The position numbers and the translations under genes were made by a program. A stretch of 59,643 nucleotides of DNA from Chloroflexota bacterium (GTDB taxonomy: Bacteria > Chloroflexota > UBA6077 > FW602-bin22 > JACPRP01), in assembly GCA_023480885.1 (NCBI GenBank), contig JAMCWX010000033.1, positions 1-59,643 of the forward strand, written 5' to 3'. Positions 1 to 8,760 of this stretch are shown here, piece after piece (the first letter of the stretch is position 1; each line of letters begins with the position of its first letter). The notes below the pieces were generated by a model, which worked only from the letters and a program-made list of their open reading frames with translations, made no database searches and was not told the origin of the DNA.

Positions 1-31
1 ACGTTGGTCTGGAGTATCTGACGCTAGACCG
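1..31. repeat. Exact 31-bp copy of 287-317 at the contig edge
   Basis: Bases 1-31 are identical to bases 287-317 inside uvrA. In the uvrA reading frame they carry stops at 19-21 (TGA) and 25-27 (TAG), whereas real UvrA coding resumes at about 28-31 (T-E-S-D-Y-I-R). The copy is therefore out of frame and joined at a short shared stretch (agaccg). An assembly chimera at the contig end is the simplest reading; a genuine rearrangement is less likely. Confidence 0.85.
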
Positions 32-1716
32 AGTCTGACTACATTCGCAGCGAGATCGAGCGCTATATGTCCAATCGCCCGTGCCCTGTCTGCCATGGCG
101 CGAGATTGAAGCCCGAGAGCCTCTCCGTGACCGTGGTGGGGAAGTCCATCGTGGACACGACGCGCATGTCTGTCGGCGAGGCGATGAGATGGTTCGATCA
201 TCTGAGCGAGCACCTATCCGAGCGTGAGGTTACCATCGCCAGGCAGATCGTCAAAGAGATCAGGGCGCGGCTGCGGTTCCTGCTCGACGTTGGTCTGGAG
301 TATCTGACGCTAGACCGCCCCTCCAGCACGCTTTCCGGTGGCGAGGCTCAGCGCATTCGTCTGGCAACCCAGATCGGCAGCGGCCTGATGGGTGTCCTGT
401 ACATCCTTGACGAGCCCAGCATCGGCCTGCACCAGCGCGATAACCGCCGCCTCATCAACACGTTGATTCGCCTGCGCGACCTGGGCAACACCCTCATCGT
501 CGTCGAGCACGACGAGGAGACGATGCGCTCGGCTGATTTTATCATCGATATGGGGCCAGGCGCCGGCGAGCACGGTGGCCGCGTGGTTGTCGCGGGACCG
601 CTCGAAGACGTGATGAACTGCTCCGAATCGATAACGGGCCAGTTCTTCAGAGGGGAGCGATCGATACCCGCGCCGCGTGTCAGGCGGCAGGGCAATGGCA
701 AGAGCATCGTCGTAAAGGGCGCGCGAGAGAACAACCTGAAGAACGTCGACGTGGAAATTCCGCTGGGCAAGCTGGTATGTGTCACGGGCGTGTCCGGCTC
801 GGGCAAGAGCACGCTGGTCGAGGATATCCTCTTCAGGCGACTCTCTCAGTTCTTCTACCAGGCCAAGGATCGCCCTGGCGACCACGATTCCATCGAAGGC
901 CTCCAGCATCTGGACAAAGTCATAGACATCGACCAGTCGCCAATCGGCCGGACGCCGCGGTCGAATCCCGCTACCTTCACGGGCCTTTTCACCCACATCC
1001 GCGAGTTGTTCGCGACTGTCCCCGAGGCGAAGCTGCGCGGCTACCAGCCAGGTAGGTTCTCCTTCAACGTCAAGGGAGGGCGCTGCGAGGCTTGCCAGGG
1101 CCAGGGCATCATCCAGATCGAGATGCAGTTTCTGCCCGATGTCTACGTCCCCTGCGAGGTTTGCAAAGGAAAGCGCTACAACCGCGAGGCCCTCGAAATC
1201 CGCTACAAGGGCAAGACGATAGCCGACGTGCTGGATATGACCGTCGAGGAGGCTCACTCGTTCTTTGAGAATATCCCCTCGGCCAAATCCAAGCTGTCCA
1301 CGCTGCACGACGTCGGTCTGGGCTACATTAAGCTCGGCCAGCCGGCGACGACCCTATCTGGCGGCGAGGCGCAGCGCGTCAAGCTCGCCACCGAGCTTTC
1401 CAGAAGGGCCACAGGAAGAACCCTATATATCCTCGACGAGCCGACGACGGGGCTGCATCTTGCCGACGTGGCCAGGCTCTTGCACGTGCTCCAGCGTCTC
1501 GTGGACGCTGGCAACACCATCCTGGTTATCGAGCACCATCTCGACGTGATCAAGACCGCCGACTGGATCGTCGACCTGGGCCCCGAGGGTGGCGACGCCG
1601 GCGGCTGGGTCATCGCCGAGGGAACGCCAGAATCTGTGGCCCAGAACCCCAGCTCCTTCACAGGCCAGTTCCTCCGCCGCCTGCTCCAGCCAGACGTAGT
1701 CCCCGCGCGCCCATAA
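28..1716 (+). CDS. uvrA: UvrA, excinuclease ABC subunit A (5' truncated by window)
   Basis: ATPase that recognises bulky DNA lesions and loads UvrB in nucleotide excision repair. Only the C-terminal ~560 residues are present of a family of about 940-970. Visible in order: a CPVC zinc-binding half-site near the start, the first ABC signature [12 protein letters not shown], a D-E-P Walker B ([12 protein letters not shown]), the second Walker [10 protein letters not shown], a second zinc module (CEAC, then CEVC), the second [12 protein letters not shown] and its Walker B ([14 protein letters not shown]). The frame is open from base 28; the ATG at 67 is an internal methionine. It ends at TAA 1714-1716. 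The missing N-terminal part reflects the contig edge, not gene decay. Confidence 0.97.
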   Translation, partial: TESDYIRSEIERYMSNRPCPVCHGARLKPESLSVTVVGKSIVDTTRMSVGEAMRWFDHLSEHLSEREVTIARQIVKEIRARLRFLLDVGLEYLTLDRPSSTLSGGEAQRIRLATQIGSGLMGVLYILDEPSIGLHQRDNRRLINTLIRLRDLGNTLIVVEHDEETMRSADFIIDMGPGAGEHGGRVVVAGPLEDVMNCSESITGQFFRGERSIPAPRVRRQGNGKSIVVKGARENNLKNVDVEIPLGKLVCVTGVSGSGKSTLVEDILFRRLSQFFYQAKDRPGDHDSIEGLQHLDKVIDIDQSPIGRTPRSNPATFTGLFTHIRELFATVPEAKLRGYQPGRFSFNVKGGRCEACQGQGIIQIEMQFLPDVYVPCEVCKGKRYNREALEIRYKGKTIADVLDMTVEEAHSFFENIPSAKSKLSTLHDVGLGYIKLGQPATTLSGGEAQRVKLATELSRRATGRTLYILDEPTTGLHLADVARLLHVLQRLVDAGNTILVIEHHLDVIKTADWIVDLGPEGGDAGGWVIAEGTPESVAQNPSSFTGQFLRRLLQPDVVPARP

Positions 1717-1887
1717 CCAGCGCCCTGCCCGTCCCCTCTCCTCCAGTGATTCACGGGTGGAGAGGGTGGGGCAAATCCTCTCCCTCTGGGAAAGGGTTAG
1801 GGTGAGGGCCGTACCCCGTGGCTACCGACGACGACCGAATCCTCGACTTTGAAATGGGAGAGGGCTCGGGTGAGGGCCGTACCCCCT
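1717..1887. repeat. Intergenic spacer with two copies of an 18-bp repeat
   Basis: The GC-rich spacer between the convergent uvrA and lipoprotein-like genes holds the same 18 bases (gggtgagggccgtacccc) at 1800-1817 and 1868-1885. Purine-rich runs around them resemble dispersed intergenic filler. No coding potential or RNA gene was recognised. Confidence 0.6.
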
Positions 1888-2652
1888 TCACGACACCGAT
1901 GCGTTATACAACGTCCTGAACCCTTGCCCATCCCACTGAAAAATGCTTACCTCCTTGATCTCCCCCGTCCCTGAAAAATGGCTGTAGCTTACCACAATCT
2001 CCAGCCTGGTGTCCGCGTCCAGATCCCCGATTTTCTCGACCTTGCCGATGCCCAGGTCCTCCCCATCCTTCGCCGAACTGGAAGGATTTGGGACCATCCT
2101 GAACACCTTGTATGTTTCACCTGCGCGCACGAAAGCCAGCACAGGCGCATCGTAAACGTTCGTCGAAACGAGCAGGTCGGACCATTCGTCGCCGTCGACG
2201 TCGACCACGGTCATCGTGGCCGTCCCGCGTCCGAAGGTGAGGAGCCTGCGCAGCTCGTCGAGCTTCCCTCGCTGGCCATCGATGTCCTGGCCAGAATCCA
2301 GTTCGCCAGTGAGGAACAGCGCGATTGCCCCTTCTATCTCCCTCGTAGCGGCGGCCACATCGCCAGAGAAACGCGCCGGCTTGCGTAGCTCGCCCAGCAG
2401 TTCTCGCGCTCGCTGCAATCGCCTCTCCACCTCCGAAACTACAACGCGAGGCGTGCTTGTGGGTGCTGGCGTGGGAGTTGCATAATCGGTTTCTGGTATG
2501 ACGGCAAGACTTGTCCGCGTGGGGTCAGCGATCGGCAGCACGGTCGAAAGACACGACGTTGTCAAGACCGCGACCAGCGCCAGCGCCAACAACGGCAGCA
2601 GACAAATGGACGAAGGATGCTTCGTCGCCATCCCCCCTCGCTTCAGGGCCAT
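1888..2652 (-). CDS. Putative secreted lipoprotein-like protein with FG-GAP/VCBS-like motifs
   Basis: Not assigned to a named family. The N-terminus has a basic stretch, a hydrophobic segment at about residues 17-33 and Cys34 in TTSC. The -3 position of the lipobox is not the usual leucine, so lipidation is probable but not certain. A Pro/Thr-rich linker (about 55-70) and a charged helical region (about 72-140) follow. The C-terminal half contains two Asp-rich motifs of the calcium-binding FG-GAP/VCBS kind (VDVDGDEWSDLLV and IGDLDADTRLEIVV), consistent with a small extracellular beta-propeller-like domain. The start could also be Met8 (2631). It is the last gene of the leftward group that begins at 4218, about 250 bases downstream of the hydrolase, so it may be transcribed separately. 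Confidence 0.7.
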   Translation of the reverse strand: MALKRGGMATKHPSSICLLPLLALALVAVLTTSCLSTVLPIADPTRTSLAVIPETDYATPTPAPTSTPRVVVSEVERRLQRARELLGELRKPARFSGDVAAATREIEGAIALFLTGELDSGQDIDGQRGKLDELRRLLTFGRGTATMTVVDVDGDEWSDLLVSTNVYDAPVLAFVRAGETYKVFRMVPNPSSSAKDGEDLGIGKVEKIGDLDADTRLEIVVSYSHFSGTGEIKEVSIFQWDGQGFRTLYNASVS

Positions 2653-2840
2653 TTCAGAGACACTTAGGCGCCGGTCCTCTCCCTGCCTGTAGCCACAGAC
2701 TAATGAGCGTTAACAAAATGATCGGGTGCTGGCCCACTGCCCCCCCCAGGCCGCCAGCATTTGCCTCAATCTCTCGTAGCTCCGCTGCAGAGAGGCAAAT
2801 ACCAAAGACGGCCGCCACTACCAGATGGAACGCGTCGTAG

Positions 2841-2862
2841 GGGAGGCCGTCTCAGGCCTCCC
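2841..2862. terminator. 8-bp perfect hairpin between lipoprotein-like and hydrolase genes
   Basis: GGGAGGCC (2841-2848), loop gtctca, GGCCTCCC (2855-2862). It lies just after the leftward hydrolase gene ends at 2907. No clear T tract follows on the minus strand, so this may be a Rho-dependent or processing hairpin. The rest of 2653-2906 shows nothing recognisable. Confidence 0.4.
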
Positions 2863-2906
2863 GCGGAACCGGTTGCTTTAGGACCGCGCTATCTTGTTGA
2901 TCGTCA

Positions 2907-3590
2907 TTATCCTGTGCGTAGCTGCCATACTTTGAAAACGTCCGCGAAGAAATCGGCTAGCCTCGTCGCTACTCTCCGCTCGAAACCGAGCCAGTAGTGG
3001 TCGGCAGACGATAATATCTCGAACCTCTTTGGCTCTGGCAGACCCTCGACGAACCTCGTGAACTCCTCCGTGCTGGGGATAAGCTCGTCGCGTTCGCCAG
3101 CCAGCAACAACTTGGGACGAGCGTAGCCTCGTAGAAAGCTGAAATCGTATTTGCTCAGCGGGGGCGAAATTCCCACGACGGCACCAACTCTTTCGTCCTG
3201 CGCCGCTGCCTTTAGACCTACGAAACAGCCAAATGAGTAGCCTGTAACGCCGACTCTCGTGGCATCGCTGTTTGGCAAGGACACAACGCAGTCGACCGCC
3301 GCCTCGACGTCGGCGATTTCGTCGACCCCTTCGCCGTGGCTCCCCTGGCTGCCCTCTACCCCGCGGAAGTTGAAGCGCAACGCGACGATGCCCTTACGGG
3401 CCAGTTCTTCGCAAACGTTGGCCACCACCAGGTTATGCATCGAGCCGCCGAACAGCGGGTGCGGGTGGCAAACCACCACCCCCGGCCGCGGTTCGGCAAC
3501 GTCGAAAGTGTGCAATATGCCTTCAAGTGTCAATTTGCCAGATCGGAACGTCACACGCTTCTTAAGTACATTGAGCCCTTGATCGTCCAT
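2907..3590 (-). CDS. Alpha/beta hydrolase of the dienelactone hydrolase-like type
   Basis: Cytoplasmic serine hydrolase of 227 residues with no signal peptide. The nucleophile elbow is G-Y-S-F-G (in GVTGYSFGCFVGLKAA). The acid is probably the Asp in AGERDELIPS and the His lies in SADHYWLG, completing the triad in family order. The oxyanion region CHPHPLFGGSMHN is typical of the small 'KANL3/Tex30-like' and dienelactone hydrolase-like groups. The substrate cannot be told from sequence. The ATG at 3590 is preceded by GGAG about nine bases upstream, and the gene starts 13 bases after the 15-residue-repeat gene, so the two are probably co-transcribed. Confidence 0.85.
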   Translation of the reverse strand: MDDQGLNVLKKRVTFRSGKLTLEGILHTFDVAEPRPGVVVCHPHPLFGGSMHNLVVANVCEELARKGIVALRFNFRGVEGSQGSHGEGVDEIADVEAAVDCVVSLPNSDATRVGVTGYSFGCFVGLKAAAQDERVGAVVGISPPLSKYDFSFLRGYARPKLLLAGERDELIPSTEEFTRFVEGLPEPKRFEILSSADHYWLGFERRVATRLADFFADVFKVWQLRTG

Positions 3591-3603
3591 TGCGGGTTCG
3601 CTC

Positions 3604-4218
3604 CTACTTCTTGCAGGCCGCCAGTCTGCGAATCAACAGAAACATGCCGAGGACGGCGCCAACGGCAGCGCCAAAACCGATTGCAGCGCGCCCTGACACG
3701 ATGGTCCTGACGTCTCCCTCCACTTTCCTTGCCAGCAGGAATACCGCGCCTGAGTTAGTGGCGTTGACGGTGTTTGCCGCCAGGACCATTGCGCCGCCTT
3801 TGTTCAGGTGAGCCTCTGTGGCTAACATCCATTGCGCGCCGCCCTGCTCTAGTCTGATGTTGCGAGACACCATCGCCCACGCGCCGCCCTGCACGATCTG
3901 AGCTTCGTCAGCTTGCACGACCAAAGACATCGACTGCGACACCGCCATGCTTTCGGCTCTCATAATCAGCGCCGCCGCCTGTCGGACATCTACATTCTGG
4001 CCCTCTATCGATCTTGCTGCGCTCTGCGTGACGGTGACCTGGTTGCCATTGACATTGTGAGCCGAGCTTTGCGTTATGGAAATGGTGTCGCACACCACAT
4101 CCCCCAGCTCTTCAACCGTCTCCGCTCCTTCGATGGCGGCTTCGACTTGAGATGGTTCTGAATGTTCAGTCTCCTCCGCGGAACTGCTCCACTCGGCTTC
4201 AGGTTGCTCCTGGCTCAT
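3604..4218 (-). CDS. Tail-anchored protein built from eight 15-residue repeats
   Basis: No named family recognised. The 204-residue protein has an acidic, Ser/Glu-rich N-terminus (1-40) and then eight uninterrupted repeats of exactly 15 residues (45-164). Each repeat has an alternating hydrophobic strand, a central Q-x-x-A or Q-G-G-A, and a second hydrophobic strand. A Gly/Ala-rich transmembrane segment follows at about 178-196 with a basic tail (RRLAACKK). No signal peptide is seen, which suggests a C-terminal anchor with the repeat domain in the cytoplasm. The strict period implies a beta-solenoid with one repeat per coil. GGGAGGT lies 7 bases before the ATG. It is the first gene of the leftward group with the hydrolase. 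Confidence 0.75.
   Translation of the reverse strand: MSQEQPEAEWSSSAEETEHSEPSQVEAAIEGAETVEELGDVVCDTISITQSSAHNVNGNQVTVTQSAARSIEGQNVDVRQAAALIMRAESMAVSQSMSLVVQADEAQIVQGGAWAMVSRNIRLEQGGAQWMLATEAHLNKGGAMVLAANTVNATNSGAVFLLARKVEGDVRTIVSGRAAIGFGAAVGAVLGMFLLIRRLAACKK
3727..4086 (-). repeat. Eight tandem 45-bp coding repeats (15 residues each)
   Basis: Repeats start at residues 45, 60, 75, 90, 105, 120, 135 and 150, with no insertion or deletion between them. Position 6 of the unit is Q in the first six, then K and N; position 9 is A in seven of eight (S in the fourth). The DNA copies are diverged, so this is an old, protein-level repeat and not a recent slippage product. Confidence 0.85.
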
Positions 4219-4502
4219 ACCGCCGACCTCCCTTGGAATATATTATGAAGAGATCAAGCTTCGCCTGTCCTTACTAATAGTCAGTGTACCATGCTCCCGC
4301 ACTGGTAGCAATCTGTCTACCCGCAAGAGCAAAACGCCCGGAGAGCTCATCCCCACGCTCTTGTGGAAAAACTCGACCGTATTCAGTTGACACTGACCGC
4401 GCGGGCGACTATGCTCTGTGCGCAGCCCGAACGCCGCGGCGGGACTCAGTTGAAGCTCTTGGAGTTCGGGAATCAGTTGTGGTTGAAGGCAGTCGAAGAC
4501 CT

Positions 4503-6665
4503 ATGAAGGGCCGCCGACGCGGGTTAATTATCTGCGCGCTATTGGCGCTGTGGATTGCCAGCATTTATGCTGCCTACTACGCTGTTCATAAGCCACTCGC
4601 GGCAGACTCGATCCCCTTGATCTTGTCGGGGTTTAGGAGTCTTTCCAGACCCTGGTCAGTTCAGGCTCTCGCCGACTCGGCGCTAAATGTTGCCGCTGCT
4701 CTTTGGATAGGCTTTGTGGCTTACAGTATTGGCCAACTGCCGCTACGATTGGCTCGTCTGAAGATGACGTGGCTGGAACAGTCGGTCTTGTCCACGTCTC
4801 TTGGGCTCGGCACCATTTCTCTCGTCACCTTCTTACTCGGCTGCCTCGGCCTCCTCTATTCGTGGATCTTCTACGCCCTGTTTTCCGTGGCTACCGTGGC
4901 TTTTGTGACACGTTCCGTTGTGGCCCATCGGGGGCATATCGCCCCGCTTCACCTCAATGGGTCGAAATGGTTCTGGCGCTTTCAGTCTGGTCCTGGCAAG
5001 ATAAGCCTGGCGCTAGCTGTGTTTGTAATTCTGACCGAGCTTCTTACTTTGCTGACGGCTCTCGGTCCACCCTGGGCATGGGATAGCCTGGTCTACCATC
5101 TGACAGGTCCTGCGTTGTACCTGCGCCAGCATCGGATCACAGGAGGCGTTGATGGGATGCATTTCTACTTTCCCGCTCTCGTCGAGATGTTGTTCTTGGC
5201 TGGCATGCTTGTTAAAGGGCCAATCGTCGCTAACCTCATCCACTGGGAATTCGGCGTCCTCGCCACTGGGACGGTGTTCTGTTTGGCTCGGCGGTTCTTT
5301 GGAATCAAGGTATCCTGGCTAGCTGTGGCCGTTTACCTCTCAGTTCCCAGCGTCGCTGTTTTGTCGACCTGGGCTTACGTAGACCTGGCTCTCATCGCTT
5401 ATCTGTCCCTGGCGTTTCTGTGTCTGGCGGAAGGCTTTCGTTCTAACGAGCGAAACTGGTTCTTGATTGCTGCTGCTCTACTTGGCTTTGCCGCTGGGGT
5501 GAAGTATACGAGCGTTGGCGGGCTATTATCTTTTGGAGTGGTGCTCGCCACCACGCTGAGGGCACGTCGCGGTCAGCGTGGAACAAAAAGTGTGATGGGA
5601 ATCCCCTTGTTTGCTACCTGCTGTTTGTTGGCGGCGGCGCTGGCTGCGCCCTGGTACTTGAAGAACCTCGTATTCACCGGAAATCCCTTTTATCCCTTCC
5701 TGTTTGCTGGACAATTCTGGGATTCCTTCAGATCCGAATGGGTGTCGCGAGCAGGGAGCGGACTGATTCGTGAGCCGTGGAGGCTTCTCGTCGCCCCCGT
5801 GGAGATGACCGTCTTAGGGGTAGAGGGAGGGTGGGGATACCAGGCGACTGTCGGTCCTCTTCTTCTGGTTCTGCTCCCGTTGCTGCTTATCGTCCCGCGC
5901 CAGAAAGCGGGCGATGAGCAGGGGACGAACGCCCCCGCTGAAATGCCGTCGGAGGCCAAGGCGGGCGTTGTCTTCGCCGGAACGGCCTATTTGTTCTGGC
6001 TAGCCGGTGTCGCGGAGTCGGAGCTGTTGGAACAGTCAAGGCTGCTGTTTCCTGTTTTTGGAGTTCTATCTGTTCTCGCCGCCTATGCTGCGTACAATCT
6101 CAGACTGCCAGGTACGCTTGATCTCAAGCGATTCTTGGGCAGTGCTATAGCCATCGCCCTGGCCCTGAGCTTCACTTCGCAGATGTTCGGCTTTCTAGCT
6201 GACTCCCCTTTACCTGTTATCGTCGGAGCAGAGTCTGATGAGGAATACCTGGCTCTCCACCTGGGAGGATACTACGACGCGGTGAGATACGCGAATGAAC
6301 ACCTGGAGCAGGGGGCGAAGATCTATTTTCTTTGGGAGCCCCGCTCTTTCTATTTCCAACGTGCCGCTCAACCCGATACCATTCTGGATAACTGGCGCCA
6401 TCTGCGGTTCCTGTATGGGGACGTCGATTCCATCTATTCAGCGCTGCGAAGCCAGGGGTACACCCACGTGCTGATTAGCGTTCGAGGCTTGCGGTACGTG
6501 TCGGAGGAACCTCACAAGGAACTCGATCGGCCGGACTTTGAGGCGCTCGCGGATTTTGAGAAGCGGCACCTGAAGCTAATTTACGGCGGCAGCCTGGAGG
6601 GTGCCTATTCGCCTGAGGCAGGTGAAGCTGGCCTCGGCGGTTACTCTCTAAGCGCATTGAAATAA
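4503..6665 (+). CDS. Large polytopic membrane protein, PMT/GT39-like
   Basis: About 720 residues with a dozen or so hydrophobic segments and a C-terminal soluble part. The first periplasmic-side loop contains WAWDSLVYHLTGPALYLRQH followed by FYFPALVEML. This matches the layout of lipid-linked sugar-dependent glycosyltransferases (acidic residue after TM1, then a conserved aromatic/Pro motif). The frame is open from 4284, but the N-terminal ~73 residues are charged and unlike a membrane protein. ATG 4503 (MKGRRRGLI) gives a normal positive-inside first helix, so I choose it, although no strong ribosome site precedes it. A strong hairpin terminator follows at 6690. Sugar and acceptor are unknown. 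Confidence 0.75.
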   Translation: MKGRRRGLIICALLALWIASIYAAYYAVHKPLAADSIPLILSGFRSLSRPWSVQALADSALNVAAALWIGFVAYSIGQLPLRLARLKMTWLEQSVLSTSLGLGTISLVTFLLGCLGLLYSWIFYALFSVATVAFVTRSVVAHRGHIAPLHLNGSKWFWRFQSGPGKISLALAVFVILTELLTLLTALGPPWAWDSLVYHLTGPALYLRQHRITGGVDGMHFYFPALVEMLFLAGMLVKGPIVANLIHWEFGVLATGTVFCLARRFFGIKVSWLAVAVYLSVPSVAVLSTWAYVDLALIAYLSLAFLCLAEGFRSNERNWFLIAAALLGFAAGVKYTSVGGLLSFGVVLATTLRARRGQRGTKSVMGIPLFATCCLLAAALAAPWYLKNLVFTGNPFYPFLFAGQFWDSFRSEWVSRAGSGLIREPWRLLVAPVEMTVLGVEGGWGYQATVGPLLLVLLPLLLIVPRQKAGDEQGTNAPAEMPSEAKAGVVFAGTAYLFWLAGVAESELLEQSRLLFPVFGVLSVLAAYAAYNLRLPGTLDLKRFLGSAIAIALALSFTSQMFGFLADSPLPVIVGAESDEEYLALHLGGYYDAVRYANEHLEQGAKIYFLWEPRSFYFQRAAQPDTILDNWRHLRFLYGDVDSIYSALRSQGYTHVLISVRGLRYVSEEPHKELDRPDFEALADFEKRHLKLIYGGSLEGAYSPEAGEAGLGGYSLSALK

Positions 6666-6689
6666 CCTACGCCAACTCGACCCGTGCCT

Positions 6690-6709
6690 AACCCGCCGCA
6701 GGGCGGGTT
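6690..6709 (+). terminator. Rho-independent terminator after the 4503-6665 gene
   Basis: AACCCGCC (6690-6697), loop gcag, GGCGGGTT (6702-6709), followed by tagttt. It starts 24 bases after the stop codon. Confidence 0.8.
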
Positions 6710-6797
6710 TAGTTTGCGTAGCGCGCGAATTTATTCGCCGCGAGCCACAACACCAGCATCGCCGCGCAAAAGTCTGACGCGCACCCCTGCCTCGCGG

Positions 6798-7190
6798 TAC
6801 TGTACGAACAATTGCGGAAATACGGGCGCCAAGTCCCGCGCTGGGCTGAAGCCCTGCGCTAAGTCAACAAAGCCCCGCTGGGGCTGGGTTGCGCCGCCCT
6901 CCAGCCCGCTTGAGCGGGCTTCGTTGCGTCTGCGCGCTCGCTTTCCTCTGCGAGATCCTTTCCAAGATGCCGCGCTCCTTTTGCAGTTGAGAAAGGGAGC
7001 GCGGCGATCCCGTCCCCTTTTCCCTCCGGGATAGGCGGCCCCTTTAGCACATGAGACGGGGCCGCCTGATGCAGTTGAGATGGGGCCGCCTGATGCACAA
7101 TGAGATGGGCGCTGGTGATGCAGATGGGATGGGGGCGGGCGAAGCGGCGCGCGTGGCTCCAATCGTATTTCCGTAATCTTGCGTACACTA
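6798..7190. mobile_element. 393-bp MITE-like element with 27-bp terminal inverted repeats
   Basis: The left end (6798-6824, beginning TACTGTACG) and the inverted right end (7164-7190) match at 22 of 27 positions, including an identical inner block CGGAAATACG. Both sides are flanked by the same 12 bases, cctgcctcgcgg (6786-6797 and 7191-7202), as expected for a target-site duplication. The interior has no credible gene. It holds a 13-bp hairpin (6970-6982 with 6992-7004, one G-T pair), smaller hairpins and a tandem repeat. A 10-13 bp duplication is known for IS4-family elements; assignment to any family is inference. The open frames across it are GC-driven and lack homology signs. Confidence 0.7.
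7053..7126 (+). repeat. Three imperfect 24-25 bp tandem repeats
   Basis: Units at 7053-7076, 7077-7101 and 7102-7126 share the pattern gagatgggg...ctgatgca. They lie inside the MITE-like element, close to its right end. Confidence 0.7.
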
Positions 7191-7242
7191 CCTGCCTCGC
7201 GGCGCTATTGACGAGACAGCGCAAAGGTGATAAGAAAAAGCG

Positions 7243-8760
7243 GTGAATCTTAGTGAGAAACGACAGTATCATCTGCTGGCAATAGTCCTTGTTATCGCCT
7301 CGGTTCTCAGGCTCGCGTGGCTAGGACAACGTGAGATCTGGTACGACGAAGCATTCTCCGTGCTATGCGCGGAAAAGGGATTTGCCGCGATACAGTATGG
7401 CACGATCTCGCAATTTCAGTGCGCTGCTGCCGACGTTCACCCTCCACTTTATTACTTCCTTTTGCACGTCTGGATGGGGCTGGGCGAAAGCCTGTTTATC
7501 GTGCGACTGCTTTCAGCCATTTTGGGCGTCGCCACGGTGGGCGTTTCGTACCTGCTGGGTAGGGAGTTGTTCGGTGCGAGGGCAGGATTGGCCGGAGCCT
7601 TCGTAGTCGCTATCTCGCCCTTTCACATTTATTACTCGCAAGAAGCTCGTATGTACAGCCTCCTGGGGTTCTTGTTGACGATGGGCACTTACTTTTTCGT
7701 GCGCGCCGTGCAGACATCGAAGCTTCGCCACTGGCTTGGATTCACCGTTTGCTTTGCGCTGGCCCAGTACACGCATAGCGTGGCCGTATTCTGGCTGATG
7801 GCGCTGGATGCCTGTGCGTTGCTGCTGTACCGCTGTCGTCCGAACGTTCTCAAAAGCGTGATTGCCGCGAATGTTGGCGTCTTCCTCCTGTGCTCTCCGT
7901 GGCTGCTGTTTGCACTCCCCGGACAGCTTTCGAAGGTGGAACAGTCGTACTGGATACCAGTGCCTGGTCCTGCTCAGCTGGTCCGTCTTCTCCTGACCCT
8001 CACTCTGAATCTGCCTGCGCCCCCGGCGTTGCTCGTCCTGTGGACCTTCTTCGCCTTTCTCTTGCTCGCGCTCGTCATTCAGTTGGCCGTTCACCAATTA
8101 AGAAGGGAGCAAGCCGCTCGCTCCAACTTGCTTTTCCTGGCCATCATCGCCCTCTTACCTGTTTTGGCGATATTCCTTGTCTCTCAGGTGCGACCGATAT
8201 ATTGGGAAAGGCTCTTCATTTTTTCGGCAATCGCGTATTACCTGCTGGTCGGCTGGGCTGTCAGCAAGGTGAAGCTGTCCCCTGCATCTCTGTTGCTCGG
8301 GGTGCCCGTCCTCGCGGTGGTTGGTCTCGCTCTGCATTACCAGTACACGTTCGATCAGTTTCCGAGATCGCCGTATCGCAGCGCGGTCCAGTATCTCAGG
8401 GCGAACTACGATCCGAACAGCGTGATCATCCATAACAACAAGCTCTCATTCTTCCCCAGTTATTTTTGGGATCGCGGTCTGCCACAACACTTCCTCCCTG
8501 ATCCGCCTGGAGCGCCCCAGGATACCCTTTCCAGACCGACAATGGAAACGCTGGGGCTTTTTCCCGACGATCTCGAACAATTGACGCGAGGGCACGACAG
8601 GGTGTATTTGGTGGTGTTTCGGAAAGCCATGGGGGAAGCGCACGATCGGGGCAAGCCGCTGCCAGACATGGCTTGGCTGGAGTCGCACTTCGACAAGCAT
8701 GATGTCGTCTCTTTTAACGACCTTGAAGTATATGTCTTTCGAAGGGCAGGAAAACAGTGA
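7243..8760 (+). CDS. GT39/PMT-2-like glycosyltransferase, integral membrane
   Basis: 505 residues with many membrane helices. The catalytic-loop signature is clear: WYDEAFSV (acidic DE just after TM1) and then DVHPPLYYFLLH, the D-E...H-P-P-L-Y-Y arrangement of PMT-2/ArnT-like enzymes that transfer a sugar from a polyprenyl-phosphate donor on the outer face of the membrane. IYYSQEARMYSL, also conserved in this group, follows. The GTG at 7243 has AAGGTG about 13 bases upstream. The gene starts 40 bases after the MITE-like element, so the element may have altered its promoter. It overlaps the next gene by 4 bases (GTGA). Acceptor unknown; pilin or another surface protein is possible. Confidence 0.85.
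   Translation: MNLSEKRQYHLLAIVLVIASVLRLAWLGQREIWYDEAFSVLCAEKGFAAIQYGTISQFQCAAADVHPPLYYFLLHVWMGLGESLFIVRLLSAILGVATVGVSYLLGRELFGARAGLAGAFVVAISPFHIYYSQEARMYSLLGFLLTMGTYFFVRAVQTSKLRHWLGFTVCFALAQYTHSVAVFWLMALDACALLLYRCRPNVLKSVIAANVGVFLLCSPWLLFALPGQLSKVEQSYWIPVPGPAQLVRLLLTLTLNLPAPPALLVLWTFFAFLLLALVIQLAVHQLRREQAARSNLLFLAIIALLPVLAIFLVSQVRPIYWERLFIFSAIAYYLLVGWAVSKVKLSPASLLLGVPVLAVVGLALHYQYTFDQFPRSPYRSAVQYLRANYDPNSVIIHNNKLSFFPSYFWDRGLPQHFLPDPPGAPQDTLSRPTMETLGLFPDDLEQLTRGHDRVYLVVFRKAMGEAHDRGKPLPDMAWLESHFDKHDVVSFNDLEVYVFRRAGKQ

Noticed and set aside
310..1308. 332-residue open frame antisense to uvrA
   Set aside because: It mirrors a strongly conserved UvrA coding frame; long antisense frames are expected at this GC, and the product has no recognisable domain.
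4284..4502. N-terminal extension of the 4503-6665 membrane protein
   Set aside because: The extra ~73 residues are charged, contain several cysteines and precede a normal first membrane helix starting at ATG 4503.
6684..7272. Open frames on both strands across the MITE-like element
   Set aside because: Arg/Pro-rich, no ribosome sites, and they cover inverted repeats and tandem repeats.
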